Shown: positions 24,887 to 24,919 of the stretch, one piece after another
Position numbering within the stretch: the first letter of the stretch is position 1
How the letters are laid out: the number at the start of each line of letters is the position of its first letter
Notes under the pieces: model-generated
Seen by the model: the letters and a program-made list of their open reading frames with translations, nothing else
Database searches by the model: none
Told to the model about the DNA's origin: nothing
From: an uncultured Lachnoanaerobaculum sp.
GTDB lineage: Bacteria > Bacillota > Clostridia > Lachnospirales > Lachnospiraceae
NCBI GenBank assembly: GCA_937925515.1
Contig: CALALP010000023.1
Location: forward strand, 1 to 24,919
Reading direction: 5' to 3'
Length of the DNA: 24,919 bases
Program-made: the position numbers and the translations under genes

Positions 24887-24919
24887 TATATCTTGTCCCC
24901 CTACGGGGGACAAGATATA
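24887..24919. repeat. Terminal palindrome, family B copy 2
   Basis: TATATCTTGTCCCCC, loop TAC, GGGGGACAAGATATA: a perfect 15-bp stem ending exactly at the last base of the window. It is related to the palindrome at 23494. A contig that ends in a dispersed inverted repeat suggests that assembly stopped because of the repeat. Confidence 0.7.

Noticed and set aside
1..24919. CRISPR arrays, tRNA, rRNA or insertion sequences
   Set aside because: I saw no regularly spaced repeats, cloverleaf or rRNA motifs, and no transposase or integrase gene.

Overview
The window is a low-GC, Gram-positive (Firmicutes/Clostridia, most like Lachnospiraceae) chromosomal segment with a foreign piece at its left end. 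The Firmicutes part (about 1550-24919) has strong AGGAGG-type ribosome binding sites, CodY, a single-chain pyruvate:ferredoxin oxidoreductase (PFOR), UppP, VanW-domain and DUF4349 proteins. An oral Lachnospiraceae genus is possible, but I cannot prove it from sequence alone.

Left end (1-~1550, minus strand): a SulP anion transporter of Bacteroidetes type. It is richer in GC, has no Shine-Dalgarno, and is preceded by a textbook Bacteroidetes promoter (TTTG-N19-TAAATTTG). The Firmicutes dxr gene breaks off exactly where this piece begins. The simplest reading is a chimeric contig; the alternative is a real insertion that broke dxr.

Minus-strand housekeeping block (11448 down to 1548): promoter, small membrane protein, comM, dprA, topA; then an own promoter, codY, pyrH, frr, uppS, cdsA and truncated dxr. 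It combines competence/DNA processing, DNA topology, the global regulator CodY, UMP kinase, ribosome recycling, and isoprenoid/phospholipid synthesis. The frr-uppS gap holds two inverted repeats that compete for the same bases, one of which covers the uppS ribosome binding site.

Middle (11490-17260): flavodoxin and dapF (minus), a plus-strand pair (DUF4349 lipoprotein and a GNAT-domain protein), then ung-uppP (minus) from their own promoter. UppP recycles the undecaprenyl carrier whose precursor UppS makes.

Right part (17269-24919): PFOR (minus) with its own promoter and terminator, a VanW-family cell-wall protein (minus), a truncated nitroreductase remnant (plus), a PHP-domain phosphoesterase (minus) and a 78-residue unknown protein (plus).

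The most interesting signal is a 21-bp inverted-repeat motif, TAGTTAGG-N5-CTAACCAA, in the same orientation upstream of both PFOR and flavodoxin, an enzyme and its potential electron acceptor. At flavodoxin it lies over the -10 element and start point of a near-consensus promoter, as a repressor operator would. It resembles DtxR/IdeR iron boxes, suggesting an iron- or redox-controlled switch. Four intergenic palindromes with 13-17-bp stems and 3-nt loops form two small repeat families; one ends exactly at the last base of the window.
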